The position numbers and the translations under genes were made by a program. Under the pieces are notes generated by a model that was not told where the DNA came from, made no database searches, and worked only from the letters and a program-made list of their open reading frames with translations. DNA of 64,000 bases from JAUSIF01 sp963711595 (lineage in GTDB: Bacteria; Pseudomonadota; Alphaproteobacteria; Rhizobiales; Xanthobacteraceae). This document shows positions 16,509 through 24,645 of this stretch, in pieces (positions within the stretch are counted from its first letter, which is position 1; the number at the start of each line of letters is the position of its first letter). The stretch spans positions 434,001 to 498,000 of the forward strand of contig CAVQER010000001.1 of the NCBI GenBank assembly GCA_963711595.1. Direction: 5' to 3'.

Positions 16509-17408
16509 CTACTCGACCGGCGTGCCGGTCACGACGGAGAGTTCGGCGACGAGACGGTCGTTGACCTCGCCTGTGCGCTTCAGGCCGCGGTCGCGCTCGA
16601 ACTGTTCGATCGAGGTGCGCGTCGCACCATCCGGCAACCCGCTCAGCTTCACCGGTCCGTAACCGAGGCGAGCAAGCACGCGTTGCACGGCAAGGACGCG
16701 AGAGGAAGGCCGCGCTTCCGTCTTCGCGACGGGTTCGTTCCTCGCGATCGATCCCGTCGTGTCCAGTCCTGCATCGTTCTTCGCAATTGAAGCAATCGCG
16801 TCCGGCTTCGCGTCCTTGGCGACCGAGCCGGTCGAGCCTGTCTTCGGGCGGGCGCGACGCATCATGTCGAGCAGCGTCGCGGTCGGCTCGCCGGTGATCT
16901 TGAGGCCCTGCGATTTTTCGAATTCGCGGATCGCCTGGTCCGTGCGCGGACCAAGCATTCCGTCGGCCACGCCCTCGTAGAGACCAAGCTGCGTCAGCTC
17001 GCGCTGCATGTTGGCAACGAGATCGGAGCGCGGACGGACGGCGGCGGTCTCCGGACGCTGAACCGGCTGCGGCGGGGTCGGAATGGCGACGATCGGCGGC
17101 GCCGGGGCCGCCGGCACCGTTCGCTTCGCGGCGGCCTGACGCGACGCCGACGCCGGTGGTTTCGGAATCTCGCTCAGGACCGATGCGGGTTTCGCCACCG
17201 GCTGAAGCCAAAGCGCGTTTACGAGCACGGCAACGGTCGCGCAAGCGGCGAGCGTTGCAGCGATCACGTCGGCGGGCCGGTTCGGCCTGATCCAGCGGAG
17301 CAGGCGGCGAAGGCGCGACGGATCTTCCCTGCGCGGTGCGCGCAGCGTCCGCGGCGCGCGCCGCGGAATGTCGATTTCCTGTCCCCGGTCCAATGCACGT
17401 TCACGCAC
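16509..17408 (-). CDS. Peptidoglycan-binding domain protein, membrane-anchored
   Basis: The 299-residue protein has a basic cytoplasmic head, one membrane helix (~48-70, VIAATLAACATVAVLVNALWL), a Pro/Ala-rich periplasmic stalk, and two PG_binding_1 domains: MQRELTQLGLYEGVADGMLGPRTDQAIREF (~135-165, cut here only by description) and LARLGYGPVKLSG with SIEQFERDRGLKRTGE (~250-290). The domains bind peptidoglycan and have no catalytic partner in this protein. It overlaps the histidine kinase upstream by eight bases and precedes DUF1491, so it could tie the kinase to the cell wall; that link is inferred from operon structure only. Confidence 0.9.
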   Translation of the reverse strand: MRERALDRGQEIDIPRRAPRTLRAPRREDPSRLRRLLRWIRPNRPADVIAATLAACATVAVLVNALWLQPVAKPASVLSEIPKPPASASRQAAAKRTVPAAPAPPIVAIPTPPQPVQRPETAAVRPRSDLVANMQRELTQLGLYEGVADGMLGPRTDQAIREFEKSQGLKITGEPTATLLDMMRRARPKTGSTGSVAKDAKPDAIASIAKNDAGLDTTGSIARNEPVAKTEARPSSRVLAVQRVLARLGYGPVKLSGLPDGATRTSIEQFERDRGLKRTGEVNDRLVAELSVVTGTPVE

Positions 17409-19248
17409 GACGCTTCACCTTTTCGAATTCAAGTTCGGCCGCGCGCGGGGTCGATCGCGCCATTGCTTTCGGGGCGGCGGACGCGGCGTTGCATACGCGC
17501 GGCAGGCGCACGAGCGCGCGCGTACCCTCGCCGACGCGGCTCGTGATCTCGAGCTTGCCGCCGTGCATCTCGACAAGACCCTTGACGACGGAGAGGCCGA
17601 GACCGGTCCCCTCGTACGGGCGATCGTAGGACGAACGCGCCTGGAAGAACGGCTCACCGACCTGGGCGAGATCGGATTCGGCGATGCCGATGCCGGTGTC
17701 GGAGACGCTCAACAGCAGCTCGGAGCCGGCCGTCTTGACCGCGAGGCTTACACTTCCACCGCGCGGAGTGAACTTGATCGCGTTGGCAAGCAGGTTGATC
17801 AGCACCTGGCGCACGGCGAGCTGGTCGGCGACGGCTTCCGGCAGATCGCGCGCGAGCTCGACGTCGAAACGCAGGCCCGCCTGCTCGGCGCGCAGCAGCA
17901 TCATCTCGTAGCAGCTCTCGACCAGCGGGCCGACCGCGAAGGCCTCCGGATTGAGCTCGAAATGGCCGGCTTCGATGCGGGAAACGTCGAGAATGCCGTT
18001 CACGACCGCGAGCAGGTGCTGGCCGCTGTCGCGGATCACGCGCGCGTAGTCGGCGCGGCGTTCGGCATCGAGGCCGCTCGGGGTGTCGTTCGTGAGCATC
18101 TCCGAGAAGCCGATGATCGCGTTCAACGGCGTCCGCAGCTCATGGCTGACGGTGGCGAGGAAACGGCTCTTCGCGTCGTTCGCGCGCTCGGCCTCGCGGC
18201 GGGCGGCTTCGAGCGCCTCGGCATCGAGCTTGCGGCGGGAAACGTCGCGGGTCACGGCGACGACTTCGCCCGACTCCGGCGCGCCGTCCAGCGCATGACA
18301 GCGGCTCTCGACCCAAATGAAGGCTTCGCGCGCCTCATTGCCCTTCCCGCTGAGCGGGCCATGGCGCAGGCGATACTCGACGGACGTCGTATGGCCGCGT
18401 GAAGCTTCGATGAGTGCGGCGAGGAAATTCGGCCGGTCGGCGACATGAACGCGCTCGAACAGGCTGTGGCCCATGAGGGCGGCCGCGGGCGCACCGACGA
18501 GCCGCTCGGCCGCCGGCGAGATGAAGGTGACGACGCCGTTGCGGCCGTGGCGGGTGATCACGTCGCTCATGTGCCGCGCGAGCAGGTGGTAGCGCGCTTC
18601 GCCCGCGCGCTTCACGCGCTCGCCGCTGCGGGTGAAAGCGCCCATGCCGAGCGCGATCGCGCCGACATAGAGCGCGGCCGAAAGCAACGCGAGGAAGTGC
18701 GTCGACGGTGACGCCGGCATGCCCGGGTGCGGCATCCACGCGAGCGCGGCGGTTCCCCAAAGTCCAAACGTGATGGCGAGTGCGACCGCAATGCTTGCGA
18801 GGATGACCCGGCGCGAGGCGGAGAGTGCTGCTTCGAGCGGCAGCACCGCGAGCCAGGGCGCCGCGAACGACGCGACACCGCCGCTTGCCCCGGCGATCAG
18901 CGCAATCAGCGCACCGAGCAGCGCGGTCGAGATCAGGTGCGCCCGTTCAAGATTCCCGGTTCGGGACAGGTACCAGACGATGACAAGGGGCGAGATCAAC
19001 CCGGCGAAGAGAGCCGCTTCGAGCAGGCCCGGAGCGCCCGCCGTTGCGAGATAGATCGGGATCGCGGCAAAGACGATCAGCCCCGCAAGCAGGCGAACGC
19101 CGATGAAGGTGCGGTGGCGCGCGGACGCAAGCGCGTCCCCCCGGACGGACGGGTGCACCAGCGCGTCGATATAGGAGCGGACCGGATCGAACTCGATGAA
19201 GCTACGCAACAGAACTGCGGCGCGATCGCAGCCGCGCCGTCCCCTCAC
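17401..19248 (-). CDS. PAS-domain sensor histidine kinase with polytopic N-terminus
   Basis: The 615-residue protein has five or six membrane helices in the first ~200 residues, a PAS domain (~225-345, YHLLARHMSDVITRHG and FISPAAERLVGAP), the HisKA box FLATVSHELRTPLNAIIGF with the phospho-acceptor His (~375), and the ATPase domain with N box LINLLANAIKF, DTGIGIAESD and GTGLGLSVVKGL. No receiver domain. The overall order resembles alphaproteobacterial DivJ/PleC-type cell-cycle kinases, a guess I would not use as a name. It leads an operon with a peptidoglycan-binding protein and DUF1491. Confidence 0.88.
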   Translation of the reverse strand: MRGRRGCDRAAVLLRSFIEFDPVRSYIDALVHPSVRGDALASARHRTFIGVRLLAGLIVFAAIPIYLATAGAPGLLEAALFAGLISPLVIVWYLSRTGNLERAHLISTALLGALIALIAGASGGVASFAAPWLAVLPLEAALSASRRVILASIAVALAITFGLWGTAALAWMPHPGMPASPSTHFLALLSAALYVGAIALGMGAFTRSGERVKRAGEARYHLLARHMSDVITRHGRNGVVTFISPAAERLVGAPAAALMGHSLFERVHVADRPNFLAALIEASRGHTTSVEYRLRHGPLSGKGNEAREAFIWVESRCHALDGAPESGEVVAVTRDVSRRKLDAEALEAARREAERANDAKSRFLATVSHELRTPLNAIIGFSEMLTNDTPSGLDAERRADYARVIRDSGQHLLAVVNGILDVSRIEAGHFELNPEAFAVGPLVESCYEMMLLRAEQAGLRFDVELARDLPEAVADQLAVRQVLINLLANAIKFTPRGGSVSLAVKTAGSELLLSVSDTGIGIAESDLAQVGEPFFQARSSYDRPYEGTGLGLSVVKGLVEMHGGKLEITSRVGEGTRALVRLPRVCNAASAAPKAMARSTPRAAELEFEKVKRRA

Positions 19249-19576
19249 CTGCGCGCGGATCGTGGCATCGCAGGCTTAACGAACCCTAAGCCGCGCGCGC
19301 GCGGAGGCACTTGTTGTTCAACACGACGGGCGCTCGGCAGGCCAGTGCGCGGGCATGGTGAACGAAACGTTGCCTGAGAAAAGCCGCGAAGGAATTGGAG
19401 TCTGCGAGCGATCGACAGGCGGACGGACGGCTTATGGTTTCCAGAATGCAAACAAGTTCGCTGCCAGTCGATGAAAATTCGCGCCGAATGCGGACAAAAG
19501 GCCGAGCAACTTTTTCAAGGTCGGGCGTTATGTTGGTGCAAACGGCGGGACAAGCCGTGGGGAGCGTCGACGGGCA
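19249..19576. other. Divergent intergenic region
   Basis: This 328-base gap separates the leftward histidine kinase from the rightward DUF5330 gene. It is less GC-rich than its surroundings near 19430-19520. I see no gene with a ribosome-binding site, and no repeat of either palindromic family. It presumably holds promoters in both directions. Confidence 0.5.
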
Positions 19577-19990
19577 ATGCGATTCCTTATCAAGGCGGCA
19601 TTCTGGCTGACGATCGTGGTGCTTCTGCTTCCGGGAGATCCCGGAAGCCGCGGCGACGCGCGCCAGCAGGTGAGCGCGATCGAGGCGCTCGGCGCGGCTC
19701 AGGCCGCGGTCGAGGATGCAAGCGGCTTCTGCGACCGCAAGCCGGACGCGTGCGTGGTCGGCTCGCAGGCGTTCCAGACCTTCGGTGAGAAGGCGCAGCA
19801 CGGCGCGAAGCTTCTGTACGAATTCCTCTCGGCCCGTTTCGCGGCGAAACACGACGCCGCCCCGCGCAGTACAGGCTCCGTCAAGTCCGGGCCGCGCCCG
19901 GGCCAGCACACGCTCGAGCCGGACGACCTCGCGCCGGCATGGGGTCCGGACGCGAAACCGGTGCCGCTGCCACCGCGCCGGCCCGCATAA
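19577..19990 (+). CDS. DUF5330 domain-containing protein
   Basis: The 137-residue protein begins with a membrane or signal segment (FLIKAAFWLTIVVLLLPG), then the short conserved core of DUF5330: VSAIEALGAAQAAVEDASGFC, KPDACVVGSQAFQTFGEKAQHGA (~58-80) with two Cys that could pair, and ends with a Pro-rich tail (AKPVPLPPRRPA). This architecture is common in Hyphomicrobiales. Membrane-anchored or secreted; the function is unknown. SufE follows 59 bases downstream on the same strand. Confidence 0.85.
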   Translation: MRFLIKAAFWLTIVVLLLPGDPGSRGDARQQVSAIEALGAAQAAVEDASGFCDRKPDACVVGSQAFQTFGEKAQHGAKLLYEFLSARFAAKHDAAPRSTGSVKSGPRPGQHTLEPDDLAPAWGPDAKPVPLPPRRPA

Positions 19991-20049
19991 CGTTCTCGCG
20001 CTAGGCGCGCGCATTTTGCGCCTGCGGGCGTCACCTTATATATGGCTGT

Positions 20050-20481
20050 ATGAGCATCGAGCAGATCGTCGACGATTTCGAGGTTCTCGACAGCTGGGAC
20101 GACCGCTACCGGTACGTCATCGAGCTCGGCCGCGGGTTGCCGCAGTTCCCCGAAGCGGCGCGCACAGACAGGAACAAGGTGCAGGGCTGCGCGAGCCAGG
20201 TATGGATGGTGAGTGACACGCATCCGGCGCGGACCGGCAGCGGTCCGGTGCTCGAGTTCCAGGGCGACAGTGACGCGCATATCGTCAAAGGCCTGATCGC
20301 GATCTTGTTCGCGCTCTACTCCGGTCAGCCGGCGAAGCGCATCCTCGAGACCGACGCGAACGAGCTGTTCAACCGACTCGGGCTAGGCGAGCACCTAACA
20401 CCACAGCGTTCCAATGGGTTCCGCTCGATGGTCGATCGCATCCGCTCGGACGCCCGCGCAGCACTTACCGAGACGGTCTAA
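20050..20481 (+). CDS. sufE: SufE family cysteine desulfuration protein
   Basis: SufE accepts sulfur from the cysteine desulfurase SufS for Fe-S cluster assembly. The 143-residue protein is of normal length and has the reactive Cys47 in KVQGCASQVW, together with YRYVIELGRGLP (~20-31), GDSDAHIVKGLIAILFALYSG (~77-96) and LGLGEHLTPQRSNGFRSMV near the end. It is not beside other suf genes, as is usual in this order where an extra SufE lies apart. Its stop is one base from the convergent DUF6456 gene's stop. Confidence 0.93.
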   Translation: MSIEQIVDDFEVLDSWDDRYRYVIELGRGLPQFPEAARTDRNKVQGCASQVWMVSDTHPARTGSGPVLEFQGDSDAHIVKGLIAILFALYSGQPAKRILETDANELFNRLGLGEHLTPQRSNGFRSMVDRIRSDARAALTETV

Positions 20482-20482
20482 T

Positions 20483-21097
20483 TCAACTGCCGTCCATCGT
20501 CGGCCGTGCGTCGTCGGCCTGCCACGCGCGAGTGCTCGACTGCGCAGGGCCGCGCGCTTCGGATTCAATGCCGTAATGCCGCACGAGTTGATCGAGCGCG
20601 AGGGAGAGCACGACGCGCGCCGTGCGGGGCGGCCAGCCGCGCTCACGCTCGACGGTTTCGAGTCCTTTCAGAAAGCAACAGGTGTCGAGCAGGAGGCCGG
20701 CGAATTCCGGCCCCACCGCATCAAGAGTGCGCGCAAGCCGCACCTTCGCGGCGAGCACCGCATCGGCGAAGACTATGCCGTCATTTCCGCCGCGGCGTGC
20801 TCGTTCGACCGGCGCGGTCCAGTTCGCAGTCATCCGCGGCGTCAGCCCGGCGCGCGTGAAGTCCGCGCGCAGGCGCTCGCCGGCAAGCAGCTGCCCGGGA
20901 ACGATGAACGGCCGCCCGTCGCGGTCCTTTCGGCGCGCGAGCCAAAAAAGCGGACTCTCGGCCTCGTTGAAGTGCGTTGCACCGAAGTCGTCGCGGCTGG
21001 CGCGGGATCGGCGAACGATGCCGGCATGTTGCAGGCGAAATCGATCAGGCGCTTCGCCGACGGCCTCCCGCGTCCGCTTCCTTCGCGCTGTGCTCAT
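20483..21097 (-). CDS. DUF6456 domain-containing protein
   Basis: The 204-residue protein starts at ATG 21097, which overlaps the stop of the preceding gene as ATGA. Its N-terminal ~60 residues are basic (TARRKRTREAVGEA), then the DUF6456 core follows: NEAESPLFWLARRKDRDGRPFI (~42-63), AGERLRADFTRAGLTPRMTANW (~70-92) and CCFLKGLETVERERGWPPRTARVVLSLALDQL (~138-170, given only in part). The C-terminal half looks like a helix-turn-helix. It is translationally coupled to the DnaA-C-like gene, which suggests they act together, possibly on DNA. Function unknown. Confidence 0.85.
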   Translation of the reverse strand: MSTARRKRTREAVGEAPDRFRLQHAGIVRRSRASRDDFGATHFNEAESPLFWLARRKDRDGRPFIVPGQLLAGERLRADFTRAGLTPRMTANWTAPVERARRGGNDGIVFADAVLAAKVRLARTLDAVGPEFAGLLLDTCCFLKGLETVERERGWPPRTARVVLSLALDQLVRHYGIESEARGPAQSSTRAWQADDARPTMDGS

Positions 21098-21513
21098 AGT
21101 TGGCACTCTACCGCAGCCGCCTTTGCGGCAATCTCAAGCGTCGCGAGTGCTGCATCGAATGCCGGCCGCTCCCGCAAGTCTTCCACCAGGCGGCAGGCGT
21201 AGGCGGCGGTGCTGCGATCGCGCCTAAACCGCTGGGCGACAAGAGCAAGCGGCAGGCCGAGTGTCACATGGGCAAGATAGATCGCGACGTGACGCGCACG
21301 GGAAAGGCGGCGTGAGCCGCGCGGTGCCGCGATCAGTGCGGCCTGAGACAATTCGAAGTGCATTGCCGACAGGCGCGCGGCTAGACTGCAGGCATGCGAC
21401 GGGTCGACCCGCATTGTCGAGCGGCTCGCCACTGCGGACGAAACCTGGAACGCGGGAACTGAAACTTCGGAAATCTGTGCGGCGGTCTTTCGCTGGACCA
21501 ATTGTTGAGGCAT
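21094..21513 (-). CDS. Stand-alone DnaA C-terminal (DnaA-box binding) domain protein
   Basis: The 139-residue protein starts at ATG 21513 after a strong GGAGGAAAG site. Residues ~65-130 resemble domain IV of DnaA: SRARHVAIYLAHVTLGLPL, then LVAQRFRRDRSTAAYACRLVEDLRE, paralleling the DnaA signature 'R-x-x-A-M-Y-L ... G-R-x-H-T-T-V-x-x-A-C'. The ATPase domain is absent. Such proteins could bind DnaA boxes and compete with DnaA, but that is inferred. The first ~60 residues are low-complexity. It leads a two-gene operon with DUF6456. Confidence 0.75.
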   Translation of the reverse strand: MPQQLVQRKTAAQISEVSVPAFQVSSAVASRSTMRVDPSHACSLAARLSAMHFELSQAALIAAPRGSRRLSRARHVAIYLAHVTLGLPLALVAQRFRRDRSTAAYACRLVEDLRERPAFDAALATLEIAAKAAAVECQL

Positions 21514-22130
21514 CGACTTTCCTCCGTTATGGGAAAATAATCTTATGACATTGTGAGGCAGAAATGCGTGACGAGGAAAAATATTCTTTGTCAGGAATAT
21601 CGTCCGCGGAATCAAAAGCTTCCGTCGTGACCGGGCGCTTTACGGATAAGTTCCGCCGCGTGTGCAAATCCCCATCGCAATCACTCGACGCATTCTCGCG
21701 AGCGAAGGAGATTGCCGATGGGACGCAAACCGAAAAACTCACGACGGCGAAGCGGCACTGTACGGGCGCGCGGCGGGTTGCGTGCGATGCGATGTACCGA
21801 CAAGGATACGGAGCTTAAGGCGCGTCTCGCGCTGATTGATATCGATCCGGCACCGGCCGGCGGCGAGCGGCCCTCGAACCCGAGGATCGACCGTGCCCTT
21901 CGTGCCGAGCGCCGGGCAGCGCGCTGCGGCATCGGCTATGATCCGTTGCGTCACCTCGTGCTGGCGCGGCTCGCGCGGAAACGCTGATTTCGCCAGGCGG
22001 ATCGGCGACGCGTGTAACGGAGTGCAATCGGGAGCGAATAGCCGGACAGGAGGTGACAGGGCGTCCCGCCCTTGCCGCCGTTTCGCGTCTGACCTACTTC
22101 AATGACCAAGATCTCTCACTGGAGCCGTCC
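21514..22130. other. Long intergenic region between divergent genes, with one possible small gene
   Basis: The first ~170 bases are AT-richer than the surroundings and should hold the promoter of the leftward DnaA-C-like gene. A frame from ATG 21564 (84 codons) has only a weak GAGG site and no recognisable homology. A better candidate small gene starts at 21718. The rest (21990-22130) has no feature that I can name, other than the leader of msrB. Confidence 0.5.
21718..21987 (+). CDS. Possible small basic hypothetical protein (89 aa)
   Basis: ATG 21718 has an AAGGAG ribosome-binding sequence about nine bases upstream, and the frame codes for a strongly basic protein (MGRKPKNSRRRSGTVRARGG at the start; RALRAERRAARCG and HLVLARLARKR at the end). 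I recognise no family. Its support is the ribosome-binding site and its place in an otherwise empty 600-base gap; composition alone could produce such a frame in GC-rich DNA. Confidence 0.35.
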   Translation: MGRKPKNSRRRSGTVRARGGLRAMRCTDKDTELKARLALIDIDPAPAGGERPSNPRIDRALRAERRAARCGIGYDPLRHLVLARLARKR

Positions 22131-22559
22131 ATGGCCGATACCGCCCGCCCCAAGGTCGCCAAGAGCGACGCCGAATGGCGCAAGGAACTCACGCCGGAGC
22201 AGTACCACGTCACACGCCAGCACGGCACCGAGCGTCCGTTTTCGAGCCCGCTCAACGTGGAAAAGCGGAAGGGGATGTACGCCTGCGTGAGCTGCGGGAG
22301 CCCCTTGTTCAAATCTGACGCCAAGTACGAATCGGGCAGCGGCTGGCCAAGCTTCTGGCAGCCGGTGAGTCCGAACGCGGTCGTCGAGCATCATGACCAT
22401 ACGCTCGGCATGCATCGGGTCGAGATCCGTTGCGCGACCTGCGATGCGCATCTCGGCCATGTGTTCCCCGATGGCCCGCAGCCGACGGGTCTGCGTTATT
22501 GCATGAACGGCACCGCGCTAAGTCTGCAGCCCGAAGAAAGTGGCGGTGACAAGAAGTAA
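22131..22559 (+). CDS. msrB: Peptide-methionine (R)-S-oxide reductase MsrB
   Basis: MsrB reduces methionine-R-sulfoxide in proteins. The 142-residue protein has two zinc-binding CxxC pairs (Cys52/Cys55 in ACVSCG and Cys101/Cys104 in RCATCD), the GSGWPSFWQPV loop (~69-79), HLGHVFPDGP (~107-116) and the catalytic Cys124 in RYCMNGTAL. Length is normal for a single-domain MsrB. The oligopeptidase gene starts inside its last codons (20-base overlap), so the two are translated from one mRNA. Confidence 0.96.
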   Translation: MADTARPKVAKSDAEWRKELTPEQYHVTRQHGTERPFSSPLNVEKRKGMYACVSCGSPLFKSDAKYESGSGWPSFWQPVSPNAVVEHHDHTLGMHRVEIRCATCDAHLGHVFPDGPQPTGLRYCMNGTALSLQPEESGGDKK

Positions 22560-24642
22560 GCCGCCTATCGCCGCGCGGCGGCCGACAAGCCGCGTCGTGC
22601 ACGGCGAAACCCTCAGCGACGACTATGCATGGCTTCGCGACGCGAATTGGCGCGACGTCATGCGGGACCCTGCCCGGCTCGATCGCGAAATTCGCACGCA
22701 CCTCGAGGCCGAGAATGTCTACGCGGAGGAATGGCTCGGCGAACTCGACGAGCTGAAGCGCGCGCTCGTGGCCGAGATGCGTGGGCGCATCAAAGAAGAT
22801 GATTCGACGGTGCCCGCGCGCGACGGCCCTTTCGCCTATTTCGTGCGCTATCGCGAGGGGGGCCAGCATCCATTGTTGTGCCGACGCGCTTCCGTGGGCG
22901 GCGCGGATGAAATTCTGATCGATGGCGACGCGCTGGCCAAAGGCCTCGCCTATTTTCAGCTTGGCGGCGGTGCGCACTCGCCCGACCACCAGCGGTTTGC
23001 GTGGGCGGCCGACGACTTAGGTTCCGAGTACTTCAAGATCCGCGTTCGCGATGTAGCTTCGGCGAGCGATCTCGCGGATATCGTGCCGGACGCGACCGGC
23101 AGCGTCGTTTGGACCGCGGACGCGAGCGCTTTCTACTACGTCAAACTTGATGCGGAGCATCGGCCGTCGCGTATCTATCTGCATCGACTTGGCTCCGAGG
23201 TTGCCGAGGATCGCCTCGTCTATGAAGAGCCGGACAAGGGTTTCTTTATCTCCTTGTCGAGGCTGCAGGCAGGCGCCTTCGCCGCGATCTCCGGCGGGGA
23301 TCACGAGACGAGTGAAGTACGCCTCCTCGATCTCGAGGACGCCGAAGCGAAGCCGCGACTGGTCGCGCCACGCAAAACGGGCGAGCGTTACGACGTAGAG
23401 CATCATCCAGCTTTCGGCGGCGAAGCCACGCTCATCATCCATACGAACGCGAATGGCGCCGAAGACTTCAAGATCATGACTGCGCCTCTCGCAAATCCCG
23501 GCCGCGATGCATGGCGTGAACTGGTTCCGCACCGACCGGGCACGCTGTTGCTCGACGTCAACGTGCTTCGCGATTGGCTCGTCCGCCTCGAGCGGACCGA
23601 GGGGTTGCCACGTATTGTCGTGCGCCCGCTCGAGGAGGGCCCCGAGCACACGATCGCATTCGCGGAAGAAGCCTATTCGCTTGGGATGTCCGCGGGATTC
23701 GAGTTTGCGACTGATTCCCTTCGGTTCGTGTACTCGTCGATGACGACACCGAGCGAGGTCTGGGATTATGACATGCGGACGCGCGCACGAGAGTTGCGCA
23801 AGCGTCAGGAAGTGCCTTCCGGCCACGATCCGGCGAACTACGTAACACGGCGAATTTTCGCGAAGGCGCATGACGGCGAGAGTGTGCCTATCTCCATCAT
23901 CCACCGCCGCGGCACCAAGATCGATGGATCGTCGCCGCTGCTTCTCTACGGCTACGGTGCGTACGGAAGCGCAATGCCGGCCAGTTTCAGCACCAACCGG
24001 CTATCACTCGTCGATCGCGGGTTCGTCTATGCGATCGCACATGTGCGCGGCGGCACCGAGAAAGGATGGCGCTGGTACCGCGAAGGCAAGCTCGCACATA
24101 AGGAGAATACTTTTCGCGATTTCGTTTCTGCGGCGGAGTACCTGATTGCAGAGGGATTCGGCGCGAAAGGCCGAATTGTTGCTCATGGCGGGTCGGCCGG
24201 CGGATTGCTCATGGGCGCCGTTTCGAACATGCGGCCCGAGCTGTTCGGCGGTATCGTCGCGGAAGTGCCGTTCGTCGACGCACTGAACACAATGCTCGAC
24301 GACACGCTGCCGCTGACGCCGCCCGAGTGGCCCGAGTGGGGCAATCCGATCACCGATATCGAAGCGTTCCGGCGTATCGGCGGCTACTCGCCCTACGACA
24401 ATGTTCGCGCGAGGAATTATCCGTCGATGCTGGTGCTCGCGGGTCTTACCGATCCGCGCGTGACCTACTGGGAACCCGCCAAATGGGTCGCCAAGTTGCG
24501 CGCGAACAAGACTGATGACGGCGTCCTGCTTCTGCGAACCAACATGGACGCGGGCCACGGCGGGGCGGCCGGACGCTTCGACCGGCTCGAAGAAGTCGCG
24601 CTCGGCTATGTATTTGCGTTGAGAACGGTCGGACTCGCCTGA
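22540..24642 (+). CDS. ptrB: Oligopeptidase B, S9 family serine peptidase
   Basis: Oligopeptidase B cuts short peptides after Lys or Arg in the cytoplasm. The 700-residue protein has the N-terminal beta-propeller (YAWLRDANWRDV at ~27-38, repeats to ~410) and the C-terminal alpha/beta-hydrolase: LLYGYGAYGSAMP (~467), AHVRGGTEKGWRWYREGK (~500), the nucleophile in AHGGSAGGLLMGAV (Ser ~547), Asp in LVLAGLTDPRVTYWEP (~635) and His in NMDAGHGGAAGRF (~671). The GTG start at 22540 lies within msrB in another frame; it gives the usual N-terminus (PPIAARRPTSRVVHGETLSDDY). No signal peptide. Confidence 0.95.
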   Translation: MAVTRSKPPIAARRPTSRVVHGETLSDDYAWLRDANWRDVMRDPARLDREIRTHLEAENVYAEEWLGELDELKRALVAEMRGRIKEDDSTVPARDGPFAYFVRYREGGQHPLLCRRASVGGADEILIDGDALAKGLAYFQLGGGAHSPDHQRFAWAADDLGSEYFKIRVRDVASASDLADIVPDATGSVVWTADASAFYYVKLDAEHRPSRIYLHRLGSEVAEDRLVYEEPDKGFFISLSRLQAGAFAAISGGDHETSEVRLLDLEDAEAKPRLVAPRKTGERYDVEHHPAFGGEATLIIHTNANGAEDFKIMTAPLANPGRDAWRELVPHRPGTLLLDVNVLRDWLVRLERTEGLPRIVVRPLEEGPEHTIAFAEEAYSLGMSAGFEFATDSLRFVYSSMTTPSEVWDYDMRTRARELRKRQEVPSGHDPANYVTRRIFAKAHDGESVPISIIHRRGTKIDGSSPLLLYGYGAYGSAMPASFSTNRLSLVDRGFVYAIAHVRGGTEKGWRWYREGKLAHKENTFRDFVSAAEYLIAEGFGAKGRIVAHGGSAGGLLMGAVSNMRPELFGGIVAEVPFVDALNTMLDDTLPLTPPEWPEWGNPITDIEAFRRIGGYSPYDNVRARNYPSMLVLAGLTDPRVTYWEPAKWVAKLRANKTDDGVLLLRTNMDAGHGGAAGRFDRLEEVALGYVFALRTVGLA

Positions 24643-24645
24643 AGC

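Noticed and set aside
17368..18402. 344-codon plus-strand frame opposite the histidine kinase
   Set aside because: It is antisense to the kinase's ATPase and HisKA regions, which have all motifs on the minus strand.
17401..19248. Naming the kinase divJ or pleC
   Set aside because: Domain order fits but many alphaproteobacterial kinases share it; no cell-cycle gene is adjacent.
21564..21818. 84-codon plus-strand frame in the intergenic region before msrB
   Set aside because: The ribosome-binding site is weak, no conserved motif is seen, and it overlaps the better-supported small frame at 21718. The opposite strand also has an equally plausible frame.
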